Part shown: in pieces, positions 48,792-60,420 of the stretch
How positions within the stretch are numbered: position 1 is the first letter of the stretch
Layout: every line of letters begins with the position of its first letter
DNA from: Garcia nutans
Lineage: Eukaryota; Streptophyta; Magnoliopsida; Malpighiales; Euphorbiaceae
Direction of reading: 5' to 3'
NCBI GenBank assembly: GCA_947685225.1
Contig: CANTUV010000035.1
Coordinates: 41,974,001 to 42,038,000, forward strand
DNA length: 64,000 nt
The notes under the pieces: generated by a model
The model's database searches: none
What the model was told of the DNA's origin: nothing
What the model saw: only the letters and a program-made list of their open reading frames with translations
Program-made: the position numbers and the translations under genes

Positions 48792-50152
48792 TGTTAGTGT
48801 ATATGCCCTAGGCCATCGATTTGGACCTTAATGTTATTCATTTTGTTATTAATAAAGAAGTTTTTATTATCATTGTTATGTTTGCATGTTATATATAATA
48901 ATGATTATATCCCTGGTTTATTATTGTTATGGAGATAATAATAAATATAACTAGTGTAATATTGATTTGATAATCATAAGATGATTATAGGTATGAAGAT
49001 ACAAATCAATATTATGGATACATGTTAGAGAACAGTGTATTGGATAGACCCACATAGATATCACTTCATGGTTTAATGTCATAAGTGTATCTCATAATAG
49101 TTTTCATTTAATCCTTTGACTTGAGATTGTCATAGTTTCCAACATAAGGAATATTATGTTTTGACATGATCAAACGTTATCTGTAACTAGATAATTATAA
49201 AGGTTATGCTTGAACATGATATAAATTATGTAGAGGAAAATGAACAATCAAGATGGAATTTGTCCCTCTCTATGAGAGAGATATCTTCTGGGCCCCTTGA
49301 TAAGTGTAACTGAGAAATGCATGGCCATGCTCAAATAAGTTGATATAAGATCAATCTTATTTGTTTATCAGTTAACTTGGAGATCGAGTAATCATAAGTT
49401 TGGACAATATAAGTATGACATTTACTATGACTTATGTTCAAACTAGATATCGTGTGACAAAGGGATTAATGCATGTACTATTTTAGGTTTTTCATTTATA
49501 ATGATTCTCATGATTAATTGGGTAGTCGTAATGTCTTGCTAGAGGCCAATTATGATTTGTGCATTTCAATAGAGATTGAAATACACTACCAATTAATATG
49601 AGCCTATCGGGTCACACACATAGAACGTAGGCTGTACTTAAATAATAATAATTATATTTAATTATTATTGTTAGTATTATTATTATTATTAGATATTAAT
49701 AATAATATTGTTATAATAATTATTATTAGATAATAATTATTAAAACGTGGGTCCATATGGGATATGGACAGTTAGGGTTTTGATAAAAAGAAGTCTTTTA
49801 AAACGGTTTTAAAAGGACTGGAGGTTTAATGATCTTATTATTCGTTTTGCAAAAGAAAACGTAAGAAGAAAAAAAAAAACCTAAAAAAACCCTAGTTTCG
49901 TTTTGAAAAGGTTTAGCCACTGCCGTTGGTGAGCTAGCACTCAGACCGGCATACGTTTGTGTGGATTTCGTTAGAGGGTGTTCGTCTTCAGAAGGCAGCA
50001 TCTGTTAATCATTTTTGAAGCTACACAAAAAGGTTAGTTTCGAATCTCTTTTATCGAACTGAATGGATCACATGGATCCTGTGAGTAAATCGAAAGAATT
50101 TTTTGTTTTTCCGCTGCGGCAAGGGTTGCGGATTCTTAACGATTTACTAACA
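48792..50152 (+). repeat. Copia-2 5' LTR
   Basis: TGTTAGTGTATATGCCC to ...TTTACTAACA, 1361 bp. Contains an AT-rich (TAATAATT)-like segment near 49640-49745. Confidence 0.94.
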
Positions 50153-51618
50153 GTGGTATCAGAGCCTCTTGTTGATTCCATTTAATTCGAAATATACCAT
50201 GTTGATGTGTTGATATGATCTATTATTTTTCGAATGGCATGATTAAATTCGTTTTATCATTTGATGATGATTCGAATCTGTTATATGAGATATAACATAA
50301 ATTGTTGTTGATATATGATGTCAAAGATGACCAATTGTATAAGATACAATTCTGTGAAATCAAATTGGGGTTGGTATACGATCTGTTATGTTTTCGAATT
50401 AGGGTTAATATGATTAATTCAATTCGTTTATTCATATTGAATGTATACATAGATTTCGATTTTGATTAATATGATTATTGAGTAAATCGTTTCTAAGGTT
50501 TCTGGTAATAGTTCTCTGTTAATATGATTAATAGATTACTATTATATTCTGTTTAATATGATTAACAGAATAAGGGTTTTGACAGAAAATAATTATATTC
50601 GGGACCGCCGTATGTTCGCGCCCTATAGTTCGTTACCGCGACATTAAGAATGTCAATATATTTGTTTCTATTTAACATGTTAGTGATGAATATGTTATGT
50701 TTGTTTGATGTCTTGGCATGGTGCATAGCATGGCCTTATGACCTATGTGATTGGTTTATTTATATCTTAATTTTTTATAAATACGGCCTGCGTGTCGTTT
50801 ATTTTTGTAACTTTATAATTACTAGTTTAGTAGTTAGTTTTTATTATTAATGTAATAATGAAGACTCAAGCTTTGAGAAGAAGATGAAAATTCCATGGAG
50901 ATGAAGTTGCCTTTCAAGATATGAAGAAATGTACTATTGCAAATGTTGTAATAGATAGGTTTTCTTTTCACCTAGGGTTGCCTATATGATCTTCATTTGG
51001 TCTCATGAAGATCATATCTAGTTTGGCCATGCTATGTCACGTTTATTTTTATCAAATATGTATGAGATGCCATGTTTGATAGTTTATGTATGCATATAGG
51101 ATATGATATATAAATGTCAATTTTAACATGTTTTCAAAAAAAAAAAAATTAAATGGAATGAACCCTCACTATTAATCTAAGTTTTAATGCCATCCATGTC
51201 TTAAACACTTATCAAGGCTAAGATCACCTAAATGTAGATTTTGCCAAAGCAAAGTACTTTAGGTTATCCTAGCAAGATATGATGAGTAATGGTGCTGCTC
51301 ATGCGTTTAAAATTGGTTAGACTTAATTAGGCTATCAAAATGGTTTTGGGCCTAAGGCATTAGATGGGGTATAACATGCTATGACATATGATGTCATGAT
51401 CCCATATTATCTAAGAGTTACATCTGATGTAATTGGTAATGGGTTACCTACCATAATAACTTGATTTTAAGTGTCATGCCAAAGCTGACTTAATATTAAG
51501 TAAAATTGGATCTTAGCCCACTAAAATGTCATTGTGATGATTGAGGGTTATATTTTAGTGGGAGTTTAATTACTTATCACCTTTTATTAATTAAAATTTG
51601 CATATTTTGTAGATTGAA
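50153..51618 (+). other. Copia-2 leader region
   Basis: About 1.47 kb between LTR and polyprotein ATG, AT-rich, with a poly-A run near 51136-51149 and no convincing coding frame. Copia leaders are often shorter, so its length is noteworthy. Confidence 0.6.
50154..50166 (+). other. Primer-binding site, initiator Met-tRNA (Copia-2)
   Basis: TGGTATCAGAGCC, one base after the 5' LTR; the canonical copia PBS. Confidence 0.9.
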
Positions 51619-54600
51619 ATGGCTACCAACAATAACTCCACTTTATCACTGCGATCCATCCTTGAGAAGGAAAAACTGAAAGAGAATGGGACTAATTTTG
51701 TTGATTGGTTTAGGAACCTGAGAATTGTTCTCAAACAAGAAAAGAAGTCCTATGTGCTTGATGAAGCTGTCCCTGAGCCACCTCCTGCTAATGCTTCTAA
51801 TGCTGATAAGAACAAGCATAAGAAGCATATGGATGATTCCAATGACATTGGATGTCTTATGCTCGCTACTATGTGTCCAGAACTTCAGAAGGATCTGGAA
51901 CACTTGGAGGCTTATGAGATGAGTGTCCATCTCAAACAAGCTTTCCAACAGCAAGCTAGGCAGGATAGATTCCACACTGCTGTTGCATTATTTGACTGCA
52001 AGATGTCAGAGGGCGAATCGGTTAGCGCTCATGTTTTAAAAATGAAGGGCTACATTGATCACCTTGCCCGACTTGGATATCCCTTGAGTCTAGAACTCTC
52101 CACGGATTTGATCCTTCATTCTTTGCCCAGCAGTTTTTCACATTTTGTTATGAACTATAATATGAACAACATGGAAAAGTCCATTCCTGAGCTACATGGT
52201 ATGCTCAAAACTGCTGAAGGGAATATCAAAAGGCCCACTAAGGCTACCCATGTATTGAATGTCAATAAGGGTAAGCCTATGAAGAAAAAAGGCAAGGCAA
52301 AGGGTAAAGCAACAGTTGCTACAAAGCCTAAGGGACAGCCCAAGCCAAAAGAACGCAAGGCACCTGTTCCTAAGGAAGGAACTTGTCACCATTGCAAGGA
52401 GCCTGGGCATTGGAAAAGAAATTGCCCACTTTATTTGGCTGAATTGAAGAAATCGAAGGGTAGTGCGACTACGTCTTCAGGTATATATGTTATAGAAATT
52501 AACTTATCTGCTTCTACTTCATGGGTATTGGATACTGCATGTGGTTCTCACATTTGTACAAATGTGCAGGGACTCAAAAGGAGTAGATCACTGAAAAGGG
52601 GCGAAGTTGACCTACGAGTTGGGAATAAAGCAAGAGTTGCTGCACTAGCTGTAGGATCTTATGAACTTCATATGCCTAATGGCTTTTTGTTAAATTTGAA
52701 CAATTGCTATTATGTTCCTACTCTGAGTAGGAATCTTATTTCAGTTTCAGTTTTGGATGATGAAGGTTTTTCATTTTTAATTAAAAATAAGACCTGTTCT
52801 ATTTTTGATAAAGATGATTTGCTTTATGGTATTGCAAGATCTTTTAATGGCCTTTATGTCCTTGACTTAGATGATTCTAGGGAGAATCATATTTATAACA
52901 TAAACTCTAAGAGAATTAAGCCAAATGACCTAAACCCTACATTTTTATGGCATTGTCGTCTTAGCCATATAAATGAGAGACGCATTTCTAAACTCCATCA
53001 AGATGGATTATTAGATTCATTTGATTTTGAATCATTTGATAAATGCGAATCTTGTTTACTTGGCAAAATGACAAAGAATCCTTTCACCGGACAAGGTGAA
53101 AGGGCTAATGACTTGCTAGGACTAGTACATACAGATGTATGTGGCCCGTTAAGCATTAGTGCCAGAGGAGGATATAATTACTTCATTACTTTTACTGATG
53201 ATTTCAGTATGTATGGCTATGTCTACCTAATGAAACATAAGCATGAGGCTTTTGAAATGTTCAAAACTTTTCAAAATGAAGTACAAAATCAACTTGGTAA
53301 AACTATTAAGGCACTTCGATCTGATCGAGGTGGTGAATTTTTGAGCCAAGAGTTTGACGAACATCTAAGAAATTATGGAATTGTTTCACAATTAACTCCT
53401 CCAGGAACTCCACAGTGGAATGGTGTTTCTGAAAGAAGAAATCGAACTTTATTAGATATGGTTTGATCTATGATGAGTCAAGCGGATCTTCCATTATCGT
53501 TTTGGGGTTATGCCTTGGAGACAGCTGCTTTTGTTTTAACCGTGTACCATCTAAAGCGGTTGAAAAGACACCATATGAGATATGGACTGGCAAAACACCT
53601 AGTTTGTCTTTTCTTAAGATTTGGGGTTGTGAGGCTTATGTGAAAAGACCAGTTTCAGATAAGTTAGCTCCAAAATCTGCTAAATGTATCTTTGTGGGAT
53701 ATCCTAAGGAAACTAAAGGATATTATTTCTATATTCCATCTGAGAACAAAGTGTTTGTTGCTCGAAATGGAACCTTCTTGGAAAAGGAATTCATTTCTAA
53801 AAGAACTAGTGGGAGCACAGTTCAATTAGATGAATTTATAGAACCACAAGAGGATATTGAACCGCCTGTAGAAATAGTTTCAGAACCACAAGTCATTGTG
53901 GAAACTGAAAATGTTACACAAGTTCTGCGCAGATCTGATAGACCACGTCATCAGCCTGAGAGATATGGATTTCTCATGACTGAAAGTCGTGAAGTTTTGC
54001 TCATAGATCAAGATGAGCCAACTACCTATCTTGAAGCTGTGTCAGGTCCAGATTCAGAGAAATGGCTTGGAGCCATGAAATCTGAGATGCAGTCCATGTT
54101 TGACAACCAAGTTTGGGCCTTAATTGATCCTCCCGAAGGTATTAAGACTATTGGTTGCAAATGGGTTTTCAAGAAGAAAATTGACATTAATGGAAATGTG
54201 CAAACCTATAAAGCAAGGTTGGTTGCTAAAGGTTTCAAACAAACACATGGTATAGACTATGATGAAACTTTTTCTCCAGTTGCTATGATTAAATCTATTA
54301 GGATTCTCCTTGCCATTGCTGCATACTATGATTATGTGATATGGCAAATGGATGTCAAAACCGCTTTCCTTAATGGAAATTTACTCGAGGATGTGTACAT
54401 GACACAACCTGAGGGTTTTGTAAATCCTGAGAATTCTGGGAAGGTTTGCAAGCTTCAAAGGTCCATTTATGGATTGAAGCAAGCATCTCGAAGCTGGAAT
54501 CTTTGTTTTGATGAAACAGTTAAGAACTTTGGTTTCATTCAAAATGAAGATGAACCATGTGTTTACAAGATGGTTAGTGGGAGTGCTATCGTGTTCTTAG

Positions 54601-55591
54601 TCCTATATGTAGTGACATATTGATCATTGGAAATGATGTCCCCACTTTACAAAAGGTTAAAGATTGGTTAGGGAATTCTTTTTCAATGAAGGACTTGGGA
54701 GAGGCTGCATATATCCTTGGTATAAGGATCTATAGAGATAGATCTAGAAGGATAATTGGCTTAAGTCAAAGTACATACATTGACAAAGTGTTGAAGAGGT
54801 TCAGTATGCAAGATTCCAAGAAAGGATTCTTGCCTATGTCACATGGTATTCATCTTGGCAAGAATCAATGTCCTAAGACATCTGAGGAGCGAGATAGAAT
54901 GAATAAGATCCCTTATGCTTCTGCTATTGGATCTATTATGTATGCCATGCTATGTACTAGACCTGATGTCTCATATTCTTTAAGCACAACAAGTAGATAT
55001 CAAGCTGATCCTGGTGAGGGTCACTGGACAGCTGTTAAGAACATTCTTAAGTATCTAAGAAGAACTAAGAATGTTTTCTTAGTTTATGGAGGTTTGGAAG
55101 ATGAACTAGTTGTAAATGGTTACACAGATGCTAGTTTCCAAACTGATATAGATGATTACAAATCGCAGTCAGGTTTTGTATTCACATTGAATGGTGGAGC
55201 CATTACTTGGAAAAGTTCCAAGCAAAGCACAGTAGCAGATTCTACAACAGAAGCTGAGTATATAGCAGCATCAGATGCTGCTAAGGAAGCAGTTTGGCTG
55301 AAGAAATTCATCACTGAGCTTGGAGTGGTGCCTAGCATTGCTAATCCTATGGCTATCTATTGTGACAACAATGGTGCCATAGCGCAAGCAAAAGAGCCAA
55401 GGTCCCATCAAAAATCTAAGCACATACTCAGGCGATTTCACCTCATTCGAGACATCATTGATAGAGGTGATATCAAGATATGCAAAGTTGACACAAATGA
55501 CAACATAGCAGATCCATTGACAAAGCCTCTCTCGCGGGTCAAGCATGATCAGCACACCAGGTCTATGGGCATGAGATATTTGTTAGACTAG
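51619..55591 (+). pseudogene. Copia-2 gag-pol polyprotein, one stop and two frameshifts
   Basis: ATG 51619 (MATNNNSTLSLRSILEKEKL). Gag ends in a Lys-rich stretch and a CHHCKEPGHWKRNC knuckle (52385-52426). The protease is LDTACGSH, an unusual variant of DSGA. Integrase: WHCRLSHINERR, CESCLLGK, catalytic HTDVCGP, RSDRGGEF, NGVSERRNRT. A TGA follows at 53464, then a 1-base loss near 53538 shifts the frame. RT: QMDVKTAFLNGNL, LKQASRSWN. A second 1-base loss at about 54611 falls inside the catalytic YVDD box. The last frame (54620-55591) has the end of RT and RNase H (YTDASFQTD, STTEAEYIAA, CDNNGAIAQA, HQKSKHI). Cannot act autonomously. Confidence 0.93.
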
Positions 55592-55600
55592 GCCTAGTGC

Positions 55601-55611
55601 AAGTGGGAGAC
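55601..55611 (+). other. Polypurine tract of Copia-2
   Basis: AAGTGGGAGAC directly before the 3' LTR at 55612; nearly identical to that of Copia-1. Confidence 0.85.
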
Positions 55612-56971
55612 TGTTAGTGTATATGCCCTAGGCCATCGATTTGGACCTTAATGTTATTCATTTTGTTATTAATAAAGAAGTTTTTATTATCATTGTTATG
55701 TTTGCATGTTATATATAATAATGATTATATCCCTGGTTTATTATTGTTATGGAGATAATAATAAATATAACTAGTGTAATATTGATTTGATAATCATAAG
55801 ATGATTATAGGTATGAAGATACAAATCAATATTATGGATACATGTTAGAGAACAGTGTATTGGATAGACCCACATAGATATCACTTCATGGTTTAATGTC
55901 ATAAGTGTATCTCATAATAGTTTTCATTTAATCCTTTGACTTGAGATTGTCATAGTTTCCAACATAAGGAATATTATGTTTTGACATGATCAAACGTTAT
56001 CTGTAACTAGATAATTATAAAGGTTATGCTTGAACATGATATAAATTATGTAGAGGAAAATGAACAATCAAGATGGAATTTGTCCCTCTCTATGAGAGAG
56101 ATATCTTCTGGGCCCCTTGATAAGTGTAACTGAGAAATGCATGGCCATGCTCAAATAAGTTGATATAAGATCAATCTTATTTGTTTATCAGTTAACTTGG
56201 AGATCGAGTAATCATAAGTTTGGACAATATAAGTATGACATTTACTATGACTTATGTTCAAACTAGATATCGTGTGACAAAGGGATTAATGCATGTACTA
56301 TTTCAGGTTTTTCATTTATAATGATTCTCATGATTAATTGGGTAGTCGTAATGTCTTGCTAGAGGCCAATTATGATTTGTGCATTTCAATAGAGATTGAA
56401 ATACACTACCAATTAATATGAGCCTATCGGGTCACACACATAGAACGTAGGCTGTACTTAAATAATAATAATTATATTTAATTATTATTGTTAGTATTAT
56501 TATTATTATTAGATATTAATAATAATATTGTTATAATAATTATTATTAGATAATAATTATTAAAACGTGGGTCCATATGGGATATGGACAGTTAGGGTTT
56601 TGATAAAAAGAAGTCTTTTAAAACGGTTTTAAAAGGACTGGAGGTTTAATGATCTTATTATTCGTTTTGCAAAAGAAAACGTAAGAAGAAAAAAAAAACC
56701 TAAAAAAACCCTAGTTTCGTTTTGAAAAGGTTTAGCCACTGCCGTTGGTGAGCTAGCACTCAGACCGGCATACGTTTGTGTGGATTTCGTTAGAGGGTGT
56801 TCGTCTTCAGAAGGCAGCATCTGTTAATCATTTTTGAAGCTACACAAAAAGGTTAGTTTCGAATCTCTTTTATCGAACTGAATGGATCACATGGATCCTG
56901 TGAGTAAATCGAAAGAATTTTTTGTTTTTCCGCTGCGGCAAGGGTTGCAGATTCTTAACGATTTACTAACA
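55612..56971 (+). repeat. Copia-2 3' LTR
   Basis: 1360 bp, virtually identical to the 5' LTR. Followed by GAGTT and the last 15 bases of the Athila 3' LTR (56977-56991, ending GCGCAACA). Confidence 0.94.
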
Positions 56972-56996
56972 GAGTTAATTAGAGCGCAACAGGTTC

Positions 56997-57640
56997 TCAA
57001 CCCGAGATTGGCAATAGTTTGGGTACTTGGACCCGAAATAAATTTTGGACTCGAAAAAATTTGGGTACTTGGACACGAGATAGATTTTGATTTGGGTATT
57101 TAGACCCCAGACTGGATACTTGGATCAAGATTGAATTTGATTTGGGTACTTGGACCCAAGACTAGATACTTAGACTCGAGATTGAATTTGATTTGGGTAC
57201 TTAGACCCGAGACTGAATTTGATTTGGGTACTTGGACCCGAGACTGGGTACTTAGACCCGAGATTGAATTTGATTTTGGTACTTGGACCTGAGACTGGGT
57301 ACTTGGACTTGTGACTGGATACTTTGACCCGACATTGGATACTTGGACTCGACATTGAATTTGATTTGGGTACTTGGACCCAAGACTGGATACTTAGACC
57401 CAAGATTAAATTTGATTTGGGTATTTGGACTCAAGGCTGGGTACTTGAATCCGAAATTGAATTTGATTTGGATATTTAGACCAGAGACTAGATTTAATTT
57501 GGGTATTTGGACTCGAGACTGGTACTTAGACTTGAGACTAAATTTGATTTGGGTACTTGGACCCGAGACTAGGTACTTAGACTTGAGACTAAATTTGATT
57601 TGGGTACTTGGACCCAAGACTGAATTTGATTTGACTGACC
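56997..57640. repeat. Tat 3' UTR minisatellite 1 (TTGGACCCGAGACT units)
   Basis: About 20-25 units of 20-48 bases built from 'gggtacttggacccgagact' and 'gaatttgatttgggtacttg'. Belongs to the second minus-strand Tat, directly beyond the Athila TSD. Similar in style to 3290-3835 of the first Tat. Long frames on both strands here are repeat artefacts. Confidence 0.9.
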
Positions 57641-57679
57641 TTTTATCAATTGAGAATTCTGGTTGTTCCATTCTTTAAT

Positions 57680-58130
57680 GGATTGTGGGTCTTCACCCTC
57701 AAAATGGATCTTCATCCTTGGACCTTGGATCTTCATCCTTGGCATTGGATCTTCACCCTTGAAAATGGATCTTCATCCTTGGAGATTGGGTCTTCACCCT
57801 TGAAAGTGGATCTTCATCCTTGGCATCGGGAATTCACCCTTGAAAATGGATCTTCATCCTTGGAAATTGGGTCTTCACCCTTGAAATTGGATCTTTATCC
57901 TTTAAGCTGGATCTTCATCCTTGGTAGGGTCTTCACCTTCAATATGGATCTTCATCCTTTGGACTTTGGGTCTTCACCCTTCAAAGTGGATCTTCATCCT
58001 CAGTATCAAGTCTTCACCTTGAAATCAGATCTTTATCCTTGGAAATTGTCTTCACCCTTGAAATAGATCTTCATGCTTTTGACTTCGGGTCTTCACCCTT
58101 TAAACTGGATCTTCATCCTTTAGACATTTA
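57680..58130. repeat. Tat 3' UTR minisatellite 2 (CTTCATCCTTGG units)
   Basis: About eleven units of about 40 bases alternating 'ggatcttcatccttgg' and 'gggtcttcacccttgaaa'. Distinct sequence from minisatellite 1 next to it, so two families of tandem repeat arose side by side. Confidence 0.9.
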
Positions 58131-59589
58131 TCCTATATTGGCTTCAGCTCTTCTAGCTGGACTAATCTTTTGTCTTTTGCATCTTCATTCTTTTGATAGT
58201 TCTAATGTTCCATTCTTTTGCAATTTTTGCAAAAAATTCAGCCATTTTTTAGCTGGCCTCTTATATCTTCTCCTTGCCCCCTGTATGGCAAAATATTGAC
58301 AATGAGTCTGAAAATATTTTGTGTATGCATAAATTTAAAAAATTGAAAAGGAGAAACTTTGCCCCCTGTGTAGGCTCAAACTAAAGATTTTTGTTTCCAT
58401 GCAGGCTTTGTTTGATGTTTGTATATTGTCTAGTTCCATGCATAAGCATGCATTTCTTCTTTTACAAAATGACTCGAGCTTCCTCAAGCAATGGACCTTC
58501 CATGCCCCCTGATTCTATACCCGCTTCATCTTTGCTTCATAGAGTATCTGTTGTTCACTTTGACAAAGAATACATAATACAATACAAGAGAATGCAATGT
58601 GATATGCTCATGTATGCATGATATGCATGAATAACACTTACAAAGGTTTTATCGACTCACAGACTGAGATGACCAATTGAAGTGTTTTCATTAACTTCTT
58701 TCAAATACCTGTTCAGATCTTGTATTGGAATGACAGAAGGCTTTGTATTTATGGCTTTTATCTTTGAGATGTTGAAAACATAAGTGGTAAGGCCCAAGCA
58801 TCAGAGATACATTCATTTCAAACTAAGATTCAGCACGCCAGTTGGTGACTTTTCACAACCTTGCAAATAATCATTTACTTTGCCCAATGTGTCTTTTGAG
58901 ATTCGACGGTTCAACATACTTCCCTTTACTCGAAGGCTTTGTATGACCAAAACACACATTTTTTTAAAATCTTAAAATCATTTTTTGGCTTTGTCAAATT
59001 AGTGTCATTATACCTCAGGACTTGATTTTCCAAATTAACATATCTATAACATGACAACCCTAGTTACCGTACTAAACTTGGGAATCATTTCCATTTAAGC
59101 AAGAACTGTTGCATTTCAGATAGGCACATACACATTACTTGGCCAAAGGTCTCACTGAGTTTGAATATTGTCTATCTCATATGCATGCTTATTCAAACTA
59201 TCTCTACTAATAGACTCTACCTACTAAGAGGGATCAATATGTCTTTGATAGGCTTGAAATGGGGTCTATAAGGGATATGGTTTAAATAAGGGTTACTTTG
59301 AGATTGGAGCCGGTGTGACACTATGGACAATCCTTTAAGCTACAAACTTTTTGTTGAAACTTTAGACAGTTGGAAGCATGAAAAGATAGAGCTTTGAATA
59401 TTCTCTCATCTTCTTGGCATTAATCTAGATCTTGATTAGGACAGTTTTTGCCCTTGCAAAATGTTTGATACCCATATTCCTTTGCTTCTTTTTTTTTCCT
59501 TTTCTCTCTCTCCTTTTGTTTTGGAATTTTATCATTTCATCCTTTTCCTCTGTAGGACTTTCAAAAACTAGATGGTCTTCCTCCTTTTT

Positions 59590-59690
59590 CTCTGATTTTG
59601 ATTGAATCCTTGGTTGGATTGGACCAATTGAAGTCAAACTATCCTTATAAACCAAATGAAAGTCTTTTGCTGCTTTAGGTAAAAGAGAAC
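59590..59690 (+). pseudogene. Relic of the DUF7745-like antisense gene
   Basis: A plus-strand frame reads LILIESLVGLDQLK followed by a few similar residues, matching LILAETLVGLDQFK of the pseudogene at 6553-6597. No other part of the gene is recognisable. It shows that both minus-strand Tat copies carried the same antisense gene. Confidence 0.45.
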
Positions 59691-59699
59691 TTGGTTGGC

Positions 59700-59815
59700 T
59701 TTCTGAACATTTTGAGTTTTATTTCTTTTCTTTTTCTTCTTCTTTTCTTCTTTTTCTTTCTTTTTTCTTTCTTTTCTTTTGTTTTCTTCTTCTTCCTTTT
59801 TTTTAATCTTTTATG
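59700..59815. repeat. Polypyrimidine tract
   Basis: Almost uninterrupted TTTCTT/CTTCTT repeats over about 100 bases, with few purines. Confidence 0.85.
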
Positions 59816-60420
59816 GTCTTGACTAGGCATTCCCTTCTTTTTGATCTTCTTGCCTCTTCCCCTTAGTGATCATCAGATTTATCATAAGCATTACAACAGC
59901 TCAGGGTAGCTTATCGGGGTTTGTAAACCAATAAAAAGAAAGCTAAAATTTCATAAATGCTCAAAGGGACAACTGGGGATTGATATTTTATTTGGTGGAT
60001 ACTAGTTGTTGGCTTGACCAAACTATGCCTAGATCATCTCTCCCTTAAATAAGCAAAGTTCAATTTCACCTCAAAAGTCCATCAAAGCATGTTCTAAGAT
60101 TGACTAGGACCTAGACAAAAGTAATTATATAGAAGCCCTCTCTAAGTAAGCATACACAACTCAAGGCTATAGAACAATTCCCTCACCTAGTAAAGTCATT
60201 CAAATTATAATGCATAGATATACTAATTCATAAAAATCAAGCTAAATTCATCATCGGTTGAGCACCATAATGAAAAAAGACCATGAAAAATTTGATGAAA
60301 ATAATTTGTTCAAACAATCATAATTTGAAAAACATAATTGTTCTAATTAAATATTAAAGAAAGCAAAATAAATAGGGCAACACTCTAAGCTAAGGGAATT
60401 TTATTGGGTACAATTTCTTC

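Larger units (their letters stand above)
48792..56971 (+). mobile_element. Copia-2: very young Ty1/copia element with broken coding region
   Basis: 8180 bp with LTRs 48792-50152 and 55612-56971 and TSD GAGTT (48787-48791, 56972-56976). Met-type PBS and PPT present. The LTRs differ only at 49494/56303 (T/C), one A in a run near 49880, and 50140/56950 (G/A) by eye. Long leader (50153-51618) and one polyprotein region with one stop and two frameshifts. It is the youngest datable insertion here and splits the last few bases of the Athila 3' LTR. Confidence 0.93.
22680..56991 (+). mobile_element. Athila-like Ty3/gypsy element, complete but split by five insertions
   Basis: Flanked by the duplication GGTTC (22675-22679 and 56992-56996). 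Components: 5' LTR 22680-24394, tRNA-Asp-type PBS, gag-pro, RT-RNase H-integrase, an env-position ORF, PPT, and a 3' LTR from 39409 to 56991. Insertions: S3 (with S4 inside) in the env-like ORF; Copia-1, S5 and Copia-2 in the 3' LTR. Removing them leaves an element of about 12.5 kb, a usual Athila size. The LTRs differ by roughly 35 substitutions plus a few indels (about 2%) by eye. The 5' LTR begins TATTTT where the 3' copy has TGTTTT. Several frameshifts and stops make it non-autonomous. Confidence 0.92.
58131..60420. other. Non-coding middle of the second minus-strand Tat, pol missing
   Basis: No RT, RNase H or integrase motifs on either strand. Contains a relic antisense gene (59590-59690), a polypyrimidine tract (59700-59815) and otherwise unrecognised AT-rich sequence. 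Pol, expected between gag (right) and the antisense gene (left), is absent. Confidence 0.6.

Noticed and set aside
57252..58066. Long frames on both strands through the minisatellites (also 3560-3811)
   Set aside because: Periodic peptides come from tandem DNA repeats; no start context or family similarity.
59425..59655. A minus-strand 76-codon Lys/Glu-rich frame
   Set aside because: It is opposite a polypyrimidine-rich region and the antisense relic; its charged composition is explained by base composition.
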